From Hydractinia symbiolongicarpus (taxonomy: Eukaryota > Cnidaria > Hydrozoa > Anthoathecata > Hydractiniidae): a stretch of 64,000 nucleotides of DNA. Each line of letters opens with the position of its first letter. The stretch's first letter is position 1. Under the pieces are notes generated by a model. The model did no database searches, was not told where the DNA came from, and saw only the letters and a program-made list of their open reading frames with translations. The DNA lies in assembly GCF_029227915.1 (NCBI RefSeq), contig NC_079876.1, positions 2,606,001-2,670,000 of the forward strand. Direction: 5' to 3'. Positions 1-12,725 of this stretch are shown piece after piece. The position numbers and the translations under genes were made by a program.

Positions 1-2198
1 CTTTATTTGTATACATTCGACTATACGGGCCAAGCCCGGCATTTCCGGAAACCGCGGGATTTCGTTTGCCGGCGATTGAACTTCTTTCATTAACCGTGTC
101 ATCAAAAATGAAAACATTTTTGAAAACTTCAAGTCTCATGCGTTTTAGTGGTGAAAAAAAAAATTAAAAAATCGTTCGGGAAATGAGTTTACTCCCTGGG
201 TACTTTCTTTGTATACATTCGACTATATGGGCCAAGCCCGGGATTTACGGGAAATCGCAGGATTTCGTTTGCCGGCGATTAAACCTCTTTTAATAAGCGT
301 CTCATCAAAAATGAAAACATTTTTGAAAACTACAAGTCTCATGCGTTTTAGTGGTGAAAAAATACTTTAAAAAATCGTTCGGGAAATGAGTTTACTCCCT
401 GGGTACTTTCTTTGTATACTTTGGACTATACGGGCCGAGTCCGGGATTTACGGGAAATCGCGGATTTTTGTTTGAGGGCGATTAAACTTCTTTTATTCAG
501 CGTCTCATCAAAAATGAAAACATTTTTGAAAACTACAAGTCTCATGCGTTGTAGTGGTGAAAAAATAATTTAAAAAATCGTTCGTGAAATGAGTTTACTC
601 ACTGGGTACTTTCATTGTAAACATTCGACTATACGGGCCAAGCCCGGGATTTACGGGAAATCGCGGGATTTCGTTTGCCGGCGATTAAACTTCTTTTATT
701 CAGCGTCTCATTAAAAATGAAAACATTTTTAAAAACTACAAGTCTCATGCGTTTTAGTGGTGAAAAAATAATTTAAAAAATCGTTCGGGAAATGAGTTTA
801 CTCACAGGGTACTTTCTTTTTATACATTCGACTATACGGGCCAAGCCCGGGATTTACGGGAAATCGCGGGTTTTCGTTTGCCGGCGATTAAACTTCTTTC
901 ATTAACCGTCTCATCAAAAATGAAAACATTTTTGAAAACTACAAGTCTCATGCGTTTTAGTGGTGAAAAAAAAATTAAAAAATCGTTCGGGAAATGAGTT
1001 TACTCACTGGGTACTTTATTTGTGTACATTCGACTATACGGGCCAAGCCCGCGATTTCCGGAAACCGCGGGATTTCGTTTGCCGGCGATTGAACTTCTTT
1101 CATTAACCGTCTCATCAAAAATGAAAACATTTTTGAAAACTTCAAGTCTCATGCGTTTTAGTGGTGAAAAAAAAAATTAAAAAATCGTTCGGGAAATGAG
1201 TTTACTCCCTGGGTACTTTCTTTGTATACATTCGACTATATGGGCCAAGCCCGGGATTTACGGGAAATCGCAGGATTTCGTTTGCCGGCGATTAAACCTC
1301 TTTTAATAAGCGTCTCATCAAAAATGAAAACATTTTTGAAAACTACAAGTCTCATGCGTTTTAGTGGTGAAAAAATACTTTAAAAAATCGTTCGGGAAAT
1401 GAGTTTACTCCCTGGGTACTTTCTTTGTATACTTTGGACTATACGGGCCGAGTCCGGGATTTACGGGAAATCGCGGATTTTTGTTTGAGGGCGATTAAAC
1501 TTCTTTTATTCAGCGTCTCATCAAAAATGAAAACATTTTTGAAAACTACAAGTCTCATGCGTTGTAGTGGTGAAAAAATAATTTAAAAAATCGTTCGTGA
1601 AATGAGTTTACTCACTGGGTACTTTCATTGTAAACATTCGACTATACGGGCCAAGCCCGGGATTTACGGGAAATCGCGGGATTTCGTTTGCCGGCGATTA
1701 AACTTCTTTTATTCAGCGTCTCATCAAAAATGAAAACATTTTTGAAAACTACAAGTCTCATGCGTTGTAGTGGTGAAAAAATAATTTAAAAAATCGTTTG
1801 GGAAATGAGTTTACTCACTGCGTACTTTCTTTGTATACATTTGACTATACGGGCCAAGCCCGGGATTTACGGGAAATCGCGGGATTTCGTTTGCCGGCGA
1901 TTAAACCTCTTTTAATAAGCGTCTCATCAAAAATGAAAACATTTTTGAAAACTACAAGTCTCATGCGTTTTAGTGGTGAAAAAATACTTTAAAAAATCGT
2001 TCGGGAAATGAGTTTACTCCCTGGGTACTTTCTTTGTATACTTTGGACTATACGGGCCGAGTCCGGGATTTACGGGAAATCGCGGATTTTCGTTTGAGGG
2101 CGATTAAACTTCTTTTATTCAGCGTCACATCAAAAATGAAAACATTTTTGAAAACTACAAGTCTCATGCGTTGTAGTGGTGAAAAAATAATTTAAAAA
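1..2198 (+). repeat. Pentamer HOR, ~1,013 bp unit
   Basis: Five distinguishable monomers repeat as a block. The first has catttccggaaaccgcggg, the second tatgggccaag with cgcaggatttcg, the third tttggac with gtttgagggcg, the fourth ttcattgtaaacattcg. The same order restarts at 1,014 (offset 1,013, confirmed by motif starts at 171 and 1,184). The second copy follows the first closely through its fourth monomer, to about 1,720. From about 1,795 to 2,198 monomers resembling the second and third types follow, so a third copy is partial. The block is cut by the left window edge. Confidence 0.85.
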
Positions 2199-2993
2199 AT
2201 CGTTCGGAAAATGAATTTACTCCCTGGGTACTTTCTTTGTATACTTTTGACTATACAGGCCGAGTCCGGGGTTTACGGGAAATGGCGGGTTTTCGTTTGC
2301 CGGCGATTAAACTTCTTTTATTCAGCGTCTCATCAAAAATGAAAACATTTTTAAAAACTACAAGTCTCATGCGTTGTAGTGGTGAAAAAATAATTTAAAA
2401 AATCGTTCGGAAAATGAGTTTACTCCCTGGGTAATTTCTTTGTATACTTTTGACTATACGGGCCGAGTCCGGGGTTTACGGGAAATGGCGGGTTTTCGTT
2501 TGCCGGCGATTAAACTTCTTTTATTCAGCGTCTCATCAAAAATGAAAACATTTCTAAAAACTACAAGTCTCATGCGTTTTAGTGGTGAAAAAATAATTTA
2601 AAAAATCGTTCGGGAAATGAGCTTACTCACAGGGTACTTTCTTTGTATACATTCGACTATACGGGCCAAGCCCGGGATTTACGGGAAATCGCGGGTTTTC
2701 GTTTGCCGGCGATTAAACTTCTTTCATTAACCGTCTCATCAAAAATGAAAACATTTTTGAAAACTACAAGTCTCATGCGTTTTAGTGGTGAAAAATAAAA
2801 TTAAAAAATCGTTCGGGAAATGAGTTTACTCACTGGGTACTTTCTTTGTATACATTCGACTATACGGGCCAAGCCCGGGATTTACGGGAAACCGCGGGAT
2901 TTCGTTTGCCGGCGATTAAACTTCTTTCATTAACCGTCTCATCAAAAATGAAAACATTTTTGAAAACTTCAAGTCTCATGCGTTTTAGTGGTG

Positions 2994-3012
2994 AAAAAAA
3001 AAAAAAAAAAAA
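2994..3012 (+). repeat. Poly-A tract, 19 A
   Basis: An uninterrupted run of 19 A directly after tagtggtg in the fourth monomer of hexamer copy 1. In other monomers this tail is interrupted (for example aataattt), so the loss of the T bases has produced a pure mononucleotide run. Confidence 0.93.
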
Positions 3013-4212
3013 TCGTTCGGGAAATGAGTTTACTCCCTGGGTACTTTCTTTGTATACATTCGACTATACGGGCCAAGCCCTGGATTTACGGGAAATCGCG
3101 GGATTTCGTTTGCCGGCGATTAAACCTCTTTCAATAAGCGTCTCATCAAAAATGAAAACATTTTTGAAAACTACAAGTCTCATGCGTTTTAGTGGTGAAA
3201 AAATACTTTAAAAAATCGTTCGAGAAATGAGTTTACTCCCTGGGTACTTTCTTTGTATACATTCGACTATACGAGCCAAGCCCGGGATTTACGGGAAATC
3301 GCGGGATTTCGTTTGCCGGCGATTAAACCTCTTTTAATAAGCGTCTCATCAAAAATGAAAACATTTTTGAAAACTACAAGTCTCATGCGTTGTAGTGGTG
3401 AAAAAATAATTTAAAAAATCGTTCGGAAAATGAATTTACTCCCTGGGTACTTTCTTTGTATACTTTTGACTATACAGGCCGAGTCCGGGGTTTACGGGAA
3501 ATGGCGGGTTTTCGTTTGCCGGCGATTAAACTTCTTTTATTCAGCGTCTCATCAAAAATGAAAACATTTTTAAAAACTACAAGTCTCATGCGTTGTAGTG
3601 GTGAAAAAATAATTTAAAAAATCGTTCGGAAAATGAGTTTACTCCCTGGGTAATTTCTTTGTATACTTTTGACTATACGGGCCGAGTCCGGGGTTTACGG
3701 GAAATGGCGGGTTTTCGTTTGCCGGCGATTAAACTTCTTTTATTCAGCGTCTCATCAAAAATGAAAACATTTCTAAAAACTACAAGTCTCATGCGTTTTA
3801 GTGGTGAAAAAATAATTTAAAAAATCGTTCGGGAAATGAGCTTACTCACAGGGTACTTTCTTTGTATACATTCGACTATACGGGCCAAGCCCGGGATTTA
3901 CGGGAAATCGCGGGTTTTCGTTTGCCGGCGATTAAACTTCTTTCATTAACCGTCTCATCAAAAATGAAAACATTTTTGAAAACTACAAGTCTCATGCGTT
4001 TTAGTGGTGAAAAATAAAATTAAAAAATCGTTCGGGAAATGAGTTTACTCACTGGGTACTTTCTTTGTATACATTCGACTATACGGGCCAAGCCCGGGAT
4101 TTACGGGAAACCGCGGGATTTTGTTTGCCGGCGATTAAACTTCTTTCATTAACCGTCTCATCAAAAATGAAAACATTTTTGAAAACTTCAAGTCTCATGC
4201 GTTTTAGTGGTG

Positions 4213-4233
4213 AAAAAAAAAAAAAAAAAAAAA
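4213..4233 (+). repeat. Poly-A tract, 21 A
   Basis: Same place in hexamer copy 2 as the run at 2,994, here 21 A. The two extra bases account for the longer copy (1,221 against 1,219 bp). Confidence 0.93.
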
Positions 4234-5433
4234 TCGTTCGGGAAATGAGTTTACTCCCTGGGTACTTTCTTTGTATACATTCGACTATACGGGCCAAGCC
4301 CTGGATTTACGGGAAATCGCGGGATTTCGTTTGCCGGCGATTAAACCTCTTTCAATAAGCGTCTCATCAAAAATGAAAACATTTTTGAAAACTACAAGTC
4401 TCATGCGTTTTAGTGGTGAAAAAATACTTTAAAAAATCGTTCGAGAAATGAGTTTACTCCCTGGGTACTTTCTTTGTATACATTCGACTATACGAGCCAA
4501 GCCCGGGATTTACGGGAAATCGCGGGATTTCGTTTGCCGGCGATTAAACCTCTTTTAATAAGCGTCTCATCAAAAATGAAAACATTTTTGAAAACTACAA
4601 GTCTCATGCGTTGTAGTGGTGAAAAAATAATTTAAAAAATCGTTCGGAAAATGAATTTACTCCCTGGGTACTTTCTTTGTATACTTTTGACTATACAGGC
4701 CGAGTCCGGGGTTTACGGGAAATGGCGGGTTTTCGTTTGCCGGCGATTAAACTTCTTTTATTCAGCGTCTCATCAAAAATGAAAACATTTTTAAAAACTA
4801 CAAGTCTCATGCGTTGTAGTGGTGAAAAAATAATTTAAAAAATCGTTCGGAAAATGAGTTTACTCCCTGGGTAATTTCTTTGTATACTTTTGACTATACG
4901 GGCCGAGTCCGGGGTTTACGGGAAATGGCGGGTTTTCGTTTGCCGGCGATTAAACTTCTTTTATTCAGCGTCTCATCAAAAATGAAAACATTTCTAAAAA
5001 CTACAAGTCTCATGCGTTTTAGTGGTGAAAAAATAATTTAAAAAATCGTTCGGGAAATGAGCTTACTCACAGGGTACTTTCTTTGTATACATTCGACTAT
5101 ACGGGCCAAGCCCGGGATTTACGGGAAATCGCGGGTTTTCGTTTGCCGGCGATTAAACTTCTTTCATTAACCGTCTCATCAAAAATGAAAACATTTTTGA
5201 AAACTACAAGTCTCATGCGTTTTAGTGGTGAAAAATAAAATTAAAAAATCGTTCGGGAAATGAGTTTACTCACTGGGTACTTTCTTTGTATACATTCGAC
5301 TATACGGGCCAAGCCCGGGATTTACGGGAAACCGCGGGATTTCGTTTGCCGGCGATTAAACTTCTTTCATTAACCGTCTCATCAAAAATGAAAACATTTT
5401 TGAAAACTTCAAGTCTCATGCGTTTTAGTGGTG

Positions 5434-5456
5434 AAAAAAAAAAAAAAAAAAAAAAA
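5434..5456 (+). repeat. Poly-A tract, 23 A
   Basis: Same place in hexamer copy 3, here 23 A, the longest mononucleotide run I see in the window. Confidence 0.93.
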
Positions 5457-6673
5457 TCGTTCGGGAAATGAGTTTACTCCCTGGGTACTTTCTTTGTATA
5501 CATTCGACTATACGGGCCAAGCCCTGGATTTACGGGAAATCGCGGGATTTCGTTTGCCGGCGATTAAACCTCTTTCAATAAGCGTCTCATCAAAAATGAA
5601 AACATTTTTGAAAACTACAAGTCTCATGCGTTTTAGTGGTGAAAAAATACTTTAAAAAATCGTTCGGGAAATGAGTTTACTCACTGGGTACTTTCTTTGT
5701 ATACATTCGACTATACGGGCCAAGCCCGGGATTTACGGGAAATCGCGGGATTTCGTTTGCCGGCGATTAAACTTCTTTTATTCAGCGTCTCATCAAAAAT
5801 GAAAACATTTTTGAAAACTACAAGTCTCATGCGTTGTAGTGGTGAAAAAATAATTTAAAAAATCGTTCTGGAAATGAGTTTACTCACTGGGTACTTTCTT
5901 TGTATACATTCGACTATACGAGCCAAGCCCGGGATTTATGGGAAATCGCGGGATTTCGTTTGCCGGCGATTAAACCTCTTTTAATAAGCGTCTCATCAAA
6001 AATGAAAACATTTTTGAAAACTACAAGTCTCATGCGTTTTAGTGGTGAAAAAATACTTTAAAAAATCGTTCGGGAAATGAGTTTACTCCCTGGGTACTTT
6101 CTTTGTATACTTTGGACTATACGGGCCGAGTCCGGGATTTACGGGAAATCGCGGATTTTCGTTTGAGGGCGATTAAACTTCTTTTATTCAGCGTCTCATC
6201 AAAAATGAAAACATTTTTGAAAACTACAAGTCTCATGCATTGTAGTGGTGAAAAAATAATTTAAAAAATCGTTCGGAAAATGAGTTTACTCCCTGGGTAC
6301 TTTCTTTGTATACTTTTGACTATACGGGCCGAGTCCGGGGTTTACGGGAAGTGGCGGGTTTTCGTTTGCCGGCGATTAAACTTCTTTTATTCAGCGTCTC
6401 ATCAAAAATGAAAACATTTTTAAAAACTACAAGTCTCATGCGTTGTAGTGGTGAAAAAATAATTTGAAAAATCGTTCGGAAAATGAGTTTACTCCCTGGG
6501 TAATTTCTTTGTATACTTTTGACTATACGGGCCGAGTCCGGGGTTTACGGGAAATGGCGGGTTTTCGTTTGCCGGCGATTAAACTTCTTTTATTCAGCGT
6601 CTCATCAAAAATGAAAACATTTTTAAAAACTATAAGTCTCATGGGTTTTAGTGGTGAAATAATAATTTAAAAA

Positions 6674-6865
6674 ATCGTTCGGGAAATGAGTTTACATCCC
6701 GGGTACTTTCTTTACTATACGGGCCGAGTCCGGGATTTACGGGAAATCGCAGGTTTTCGTTTGCCGGCGATTAAAATTCTTTTATTCAGCATCTCATCTA
6801 AAATGAAAACATTTTTAAAATCTACAAGTCTCATGGGCTTTAGTGGTGAAATAATAATTTAAAAA
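6674..6865 (+). repeat. Short monomer variant (192 bp, 11-bp deletion)
   Basis: First occurrence in the window of a unit lacking the 11 bases of monomer positions 41-51, so that ctttgtatacttttgactat becomes ctttactat. It also carries acatcccggg in place of actccctggg. Spacing between its atcgttcggg and the next is 192 bp. The same form recurs at 11,113-11,304, 18,000-18,191, inverted at about 19,502-19,693, and then very often from 23,103 to the right edge, mostly with tttcattactat. Because all copies share the deletion and the catcccggg change, they descend from one founder that spread as part of HOR units. Confidence 0.93.
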
Positions 6866-8083
6866 ATCGTTCGGGAAATGAGTTTACACCCTGGGTACTT
6901 TCTTTGTATACTTTTGACTATACGGGCCGAGTTCGGGATTTACGGGAAATCGCAGGTTTTCGTTTGCCGGCGATTAAACTTCTTTTATTCAGCGTCTCAT
7001 CAAAAATGAAAACATTTTTAAAAACTACAAGTCTCATGCGTTTTAGCGGTAAAAAAATAATTTAAAAAATCGTTCGGGAAATGAGTTTACTCCTTGGGTA
7101 CTTTCTTTGTATACTTTTGATTATACGGGCGGAGTCCAGGGTGTACGGGAACTGGCGGGTTTTCGTTTGCCGGCGATTAAACTTCTTTTATTTAGCGTCT
7201 CATCAAAAATGAAAACATTTTTAAAAACTACAAGTCTCATGGGCTTTAGTGTTGAAATAATAATTTAAAAAATCGTTCGGGAAATGAGTTTACACCCTAG
7301 GTACTTTCTTTGTATACTTTTGACTATACGGGCCGAGTCCGGGATTGACGGGAAATCGCGGGTTTTCGTTTGCCGGCGAATAAACTTCTTTCATTCAGCG
7401 TCTCATCAAAAATGAAAACATTTTTGAAAACTACAAGTCTCATGCGTTGTAGTGGAGAAAAAATAATTTAAAAAATCGTTCGGAAAATGAGTTTACTCCC
7501 TGGGTACTTTCTTTGTATACTTTTGACTTTACGGGCCGAGTCCGGGGTTTACGAAAAATAGCGGGTTTTCGTTTGCCGGCGATTAAACTTCTTTTATTCA
7601 GCGTCTGATCAAAAATGAAAACATTTTTAAAAACTACAAGTCTCATGCGTTGTAGTGGTGGAAAAATAATTTAAAATATCGTTCGGAAAATGAGTTTACT
7701 CCCTGGGTAATTTCTTTGTATACTTTTGACCATACCGGCCGAGTCCGGGGTTTACGGGAAATGGCGGGTTTTCGTTTGCCGGCGATTAAACTTCTTTTAT
7801 TCAGCGTCTCATCAAAAATGAAAACATATCTGAAAACTACAAGTCTCATGCGTTTTAGTGGTGAAAAAATAATTTAAAAAATCGTTCGGGAAATGAGTTT
7901 ACTCACAGAGTAGTTTCTCTGTATACATTCGACTATACGGGCCAAGCCCGGGATTTACAAGAAATGGCGGGCTTTCGTTTGCTGGCGATTAAACCACTTT
8001 CATTAAGCGTCTCATCAAAAATGAAACCATTTCTGAAAACTACAAGTCTCATGCGTTTTAGTGGTGAAAAAATAATTTAAAAA

Positions 8084-8271
8084 ATCGTTCGGGAAATGAG
8101 TTTACTCACAGAGTAGTTTCTTTGTATACATTCGACTATACGGGCCAAGCCCGGGATTTACGGGAAATGGCGGGTTTTCGTTTGCCGGCGATTAAACTTC
8201 TTTTATTTAGCGTCTCATCAAAAATGAAAACATTTTTAAAAACTACAAGTCTCATGGGCTTTGGTGGTGAA
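8084..8271 (+). repeat. Monomer with 15-bp tail deletion (188 bp)
   Basis: The unit ends ggtggtgaaatcattcggg instead of passing through aataatttaaaaaat before cgttcggg. The spacing to the next start is 188 bp. Its counterpart at 12,5xx-12,725 keeps the normal tail, so the deletion arose in this copy after the 4.4-kb duplication. Confidence 0.85.
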
Positions 8272-10098
8272 ATCATTCGGGAAATGAGTTTACACCCTGG
8301 GTACTTTCTTTGTATACTTTTGACTATACGGGCCGAGTCCGGGATTTACGGGAAATCGCGGGTTTTCGTTTGCCGGCGAATAAACTTCTTTTATTCAGCG
8401 TCTCATCAAAAATGAAAACATTTTTAAAAACTACAAGTCTCATGCGTTTTAGTGGTGAAAAAATAATTTAAAAAATCGTTCGGGAAATGAGTTTACTCAC
8501 AGAGTAGTTTCTTTGTATACATTCGACTATACGGGCCAAGCCCGGGATTTACGGAAAATGGCGGGTTTTCGTTTGCCGGCGATTAAACTTCTTTTATTTA
8601 GCGTCTCATCAAAAATGAAAACATTTTTAAAAACTACAAGTCTCATGGGCTTTAGTGGTGAAATAATAATTTAAAAAATCGTTCGGGAAATGAGTTTACA
8701 CCCTGGGTACTTTCTTTGTATACTTTTGACTATACGGGCCGAGTCCGGGATTTACGGGAAATCGCGGGTTTTCGTTTGCCGGCGAATAAACTTCTTTCAT
8801 TCAGCGTCTCATCAAAATTGAAAACATTTTTGAAAACTACAAGTCTCATGCGTTGTAGTGGTGGAAAAATAATTTAAAAAATCGTTCGGAAAATGAGTTT
8901 ACTCCCTGGGTAATTTCTTTGTATACTTTTGATTATACCGGCCGAGTCCGGGGTTTACGGGAAATGGCGGGTTTTCGTTTGCCGGCGATTAAACTTCTTT
9001 TATTCAGCGTCTCATCAAAAATGAAAACATTTCTGAAAACTACAAGTCTCATGCGTTTTAGTGGTGAAAAAATAATTTAAAAAATCGTTCGGGAAATGAG
9101 TTTACTCACAGAGTAGTTTTTTGTATACATTCGACTATACGGGCCAAGCCCGGGATTTACGGGAAATGGCGGGTTTTCGTTTGCTGCCGATTAAACCACT
9201 TTCATTAAGCGTCTCATCAAAAATGAAAACATTTCTGAAAACTACAAGTCTCATGCGTTTTAGTGGTGAAAAAATAATTTAAAAAATCGTTCGGGAAATG
9301 AGTTTACTCACAGAGTAGTTTCTTTGTATACATTCGACTATACGGGCCAAGCCCGGGATTTACAGGAAATGGCGGGTTTTCGTTTGCCGGCGATTAAACT
9401 TCTTTTCTTTAGCGTCTCATCAAAAATGAAAACATTTTTAAAAACTACAAGTCTCATGGGCTTTGGTGGTGAAATAATAATTTAAAAAATCGTTCGGGAA
9501 ATGAGTTTACACCCTGGGTACTTTCTTTGTATACTTTTGACTATACGGGCCGAGTCCGGGATTTACGAGGAAATCGCGGGTTTTCGTTTGCAGACGAATA
9601 AACTTCTTTTATTCAGCGTCTCATCAAAAATGAAAACATTTTTGAAAACTACAAGTCTCATGCGTTTTAGTGGTGAAAAAATAATTTAAAAAATCGTTCG
9701 GGAAATGAGTTTACTCACAGAGTAGTTTCTTTGTATACATTTGACTATACGGGCCAAGCCCGGGATTTACGGGAAATGGCGGGTTTTCGTTTGCCGGCGA
9801 TTAAACTTCTTTTATTTAGCGTCTCATCAAAAATGAAAACATTTTTAAAAACTACAAGTCTCATGGGCTTTAGTGGTGAAATAATAATTTAAAAAATCGT
9901 TCGGGAAATGAGTTTACACCCTGGGTACTTTCTTTGTATACTTTGGACTATACGGGCCGAGTCCGGGATTTACGGGAAATCGCGGATTTTCGTTTGAGGG
10001 CGATTAAACTTCTTTTATTCAGCGTCTCATCAAAAATGAAAACATTTTTGAAAACTACAAGTCTCATGCGTTGTAGTGGTGAAAAAATAATTTAAAAA
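8272..10098 (+). repeat. Mixed class A/B monomers
   Basis: Nine head-to-tail monomers without a clean HOR of their own. The order taccggccg (near 8,937), cacagagtag with ctgccgattaaaccac, cacagagtag, then atgggctttggtgg repeats the tetramer order seen at 11,914-13,537. From about 9,930 the tttggac and gtttgagggcg unit leads into the second copy of the 5,659 block. Nothing other than satellite is present. Confidence 0.8.
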
Positions 10099-12725
10099 AT
10101 CGTTCGGGAAATGAGTTTACTCACTGGGTACTTTCTTTGTATACATTCGACTATACGGGCCAAGGCCGGGATTTACGGGAAATCGCGGGATTTCGTTTGC
10201 CGGCGATTAAACTTCTTTTATTCAGCGTCTCATCAAAAATGAAAACATTTTTGAAAACTACAAGTCTCATGCGTTGTAGTGGTAAAAAAATAATTTAAAA
10301 AATCGTTCGGGAAATGAGTTTACTCACTGGGTACTTTCTTTGTATACATTCGACTATACGGGCCAAGCCCGGGATTTACGGGAAATCGCGGGATTTCGTT
10401 TGCCGGCGATTAAACCTCTTTTAATAGGCGTCTCATCAAAAATGAAAACATTTTTGAAAACTACAAGTCTCATGCGTTTTAGTGGTGAAAAAATACTTTA
10501 AAAAATCGTTCGGGAAATGAGTTTACTCCCTGGGTACTTTCTTTGTATACTTTGGACTATACGGGCCGAGTCCTGGATTTACGGGAAATCGCGGATTTTC
10601 GTTTGAGGGCGATTAAACTTCTTTTATTCAGCGTCTCATCAAAAATGAAAACATTTTTGAAAACTACAAGTCTCATGCATTGTAGTGGTGAAAAAATAAT
10701 TTAAAAAATCGTTCGGAAAATGAGTTTACTCCCTGGGTACTTTATTTGTATACTTTTGACTATACGGGCCGAGTCCGGGGTTTACGGGAAATGGCGGGTT
10801 TTCGTTTGCCGGCGATTAAACTTCTTTTATTCAGCGTCTCATCAAAAATGAAAACATTTTTAAAAACTACAAGTCTCATGCGTTGTAGTGGTGAAAAAAT
10901 AATTTAAAAAATCGTTCGGAAAATGAGTTTACTCCCTGGGTAATTTCTTTGTATACTTTTGACTATAAGGACGAGTCCGGGGTTTACGGGAAATGGCGGG
11001 TTTTCGTTTGCCGGCGATTAAACTTCTTTTATTCAGCGTCTCATCAAAAATGAAAACATTTTTAAAAACTATAAGTCTCATGGGTTTTAGCGGTGAAATA
11101 ATAATTTAAAAAATCGTTCGGGAAATGAGTTTACATCCCGGGTACTTTCTTTACTATACGGGCCGAGTCCGGGATTTACGGGAAATCGCAGGTTTTCGTT
11201 TGCCGGCGATTAAACTTCTTTTATTCAGCATCTCATCTAAAATGAAAACATTTTTAAAATCTACAAGTCTCATGGGCTTTAGTGGTGAAATAATAAGTTA
11301 AAAAATCGTTCGGGAAATGAGTTTACACCCTGGGTACTTTCTTTGTATACTTTTGACTATACGGGCCGAGTTCGGGATTTACGGGAAATCGCAGGTTTTC
11401 GTTTGCCGGCGATTAAACTTCTTTTATTCAGCGTCTCATCAAAAATTAAAACATTTTTGAAAACTACAAGTCTCATGCGTTTTAGCGGTGAAAAAATAAT
11501 TTAAAAAATCGTTCGGGAAATGAGTTTACTCCTTGGGTACTTTCTTTGTATACTTTTGATTATACGGGCGGAGTCCAGGGTGTACGGGAAATGGCGGGTT
11601 TTCGTTTGCCGGCGATTAAACTTCTTTTATTTAGCGTCTCATCAAAAATGAAAACATCTTTAAAAACTACAAGTCTCATGGGCTTTAGTGGTGAAATAAT
11701 AATTTAAAAAATCGTTCGGGAAATGAGTTTACACCCTGGGTACTTTCTTTGTATACTTTTGACTATACGGGCCGAGTCCGGGATTTACGGGAAATCGCGG
11801 TTTTTCGTTTTCCGGCGAATAAACTTCTTTCATTCAGCGTCTCATCAAAAATGAAAACATTTTTGAAAACTACAAGTCTCATGTGTTGTAGTGGAGAAAA
11901 AATAATTTAAAAAATCGTTCGGGAAATGAGTTTACACCCTGGGTACTTTCTTTGTATACTTTTGACTATACGGGCCGAGTCCGGGATTTACGGGAAATCG
12001 CGGTTTTTCGTTTTCCGGCGAATAAACTTCTTTCATTCAGCGTCTCATCAAAAATGAAAACATTTTTAAAAACTACAAGTCTCATGCGTTGTAGTGGTGG
12101 AAAAATAATTTAAAAAATCGTTCGGAAAATGAGTTTACTCCCTGGGTAATTTCTTTGTATACTTTTGACTATACCGGCCGAGTCCGGGGTTTACGGGAAA
12201 TGGCGGGTTTTCGTTTGCCGGCGATTAAACTTCTTTTATTCAGCGTCTCATCAAAAATGAAAACATTTCTGAAAACTACAAGTCTCATGCGTTTTAGTGG
12301 TGAAAAAATAATTTAAAAAATCGTTCGGGAAATGAGTTTACTCACAGAGTAGTTTCTTTGTATACATTCGACTATACGGGCCAAGCCCGGGATTTACGGG
12401 AAATGGCGGGTTTTCGTTTGCTGGCGATTAAACCACTTTCATTAAGCGTCTCATCAAAAATGAAAACATTTCTGAAAACTACAAGTCTCATGCGTTTTAG
12501 TGGTGAAAAAATAATTTAAAAAATCGTTCGGGAAATGAGTTTACTCACAGAGTAGTTTCTTTGTATACATTCGACTATACGGGCCAAGCCCGGGATTTAC
12601 GGGAAATGGCGGGTTTTCGTTTGCCGGCGATTAAACTTCTTTTATTTAGCGTCTCATCAAAAATGAAAACATTTTTAAAAACTACAAGTCTCATGGGCTT
12701 TGGTGGTGAAATAATAATTTAAAAA
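10099..12725 (+). repeat. Duplicated block, copy 2
   Basis: Second copy of 5,659-8,271, offset 4,440 bp at the start and 4,439 after a one-base loss near 10,967 (tataaggacgag). The first nine monomers are collinear and nearly identical by eye. The monomer at 11,914-12,116 differs from its counterpart and instead matches 12,726-12,928, so the end of this copy has been drawn into the adjacent tetramer HOR. Confidence 0.85.

Larger units (their letters stand above)
2199..5658 (+). repeat. Hexamer HOR, three copies (~1,220 bp)
   Basis: Copies run 2,199-3,417 (1,219 bp), 3,418-4,638 (1,221 bp) and 4,639-5,658 (about 1,020 bp, lacking the sixth monomer). Each begins with a class B unit with gaaaatgaatttac and tatacaggccgag, followed by a B unit with gggtaatttc, a class A unit with gagcttactcacaggg, two more A units, and in complete copies an A unit with tacgagccaag. 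By eye the copies are nearly identical apart from a growing A run in the fourth unit. The third copy ends at a monomer boundary, where the 5,659 block begins. Confidence 0.9.
5659..8271 (+). repeat. Duplicated block, copy 1 (about 2.6 kb)
   Basis: A run of thirteen monomers that matches 10,099-12,725 at an offset of 4,440 bp. Shared diagnostics, in order: catgcattgtagtgg (6,235 and 10,675), a short monomer (6,674 and 11,113), the ccttgggtac unit with ccagggtgtacggg, the rare gtagtggagaaaa (7,448 and 11,887), taccggccg, and two units with cacagagtag. The single monomer 7,475-7,677 does not match its counterpart. The last monomer (8,084-8,271) has lost 15 bp of its tail. The tail of a third related copy can be read at about 14,150-14,830. 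Confidence 0.85.

Noticed and set aside
4079-4297. Minus-strand reading frame with a run of phenylalanine codons
   Set aside because: The phenylalanine run is the reverse complement of the 21-A tract in hexamer copy 2. The rest is antisense monomer.
2994-5456. Poly-A runs as tails of retrotransposed elements
   Set aside because: The runs lie at the normal A-rich tail position of the monomer, and the satellite continues in register on both sides, with no target-site duplication or insert.
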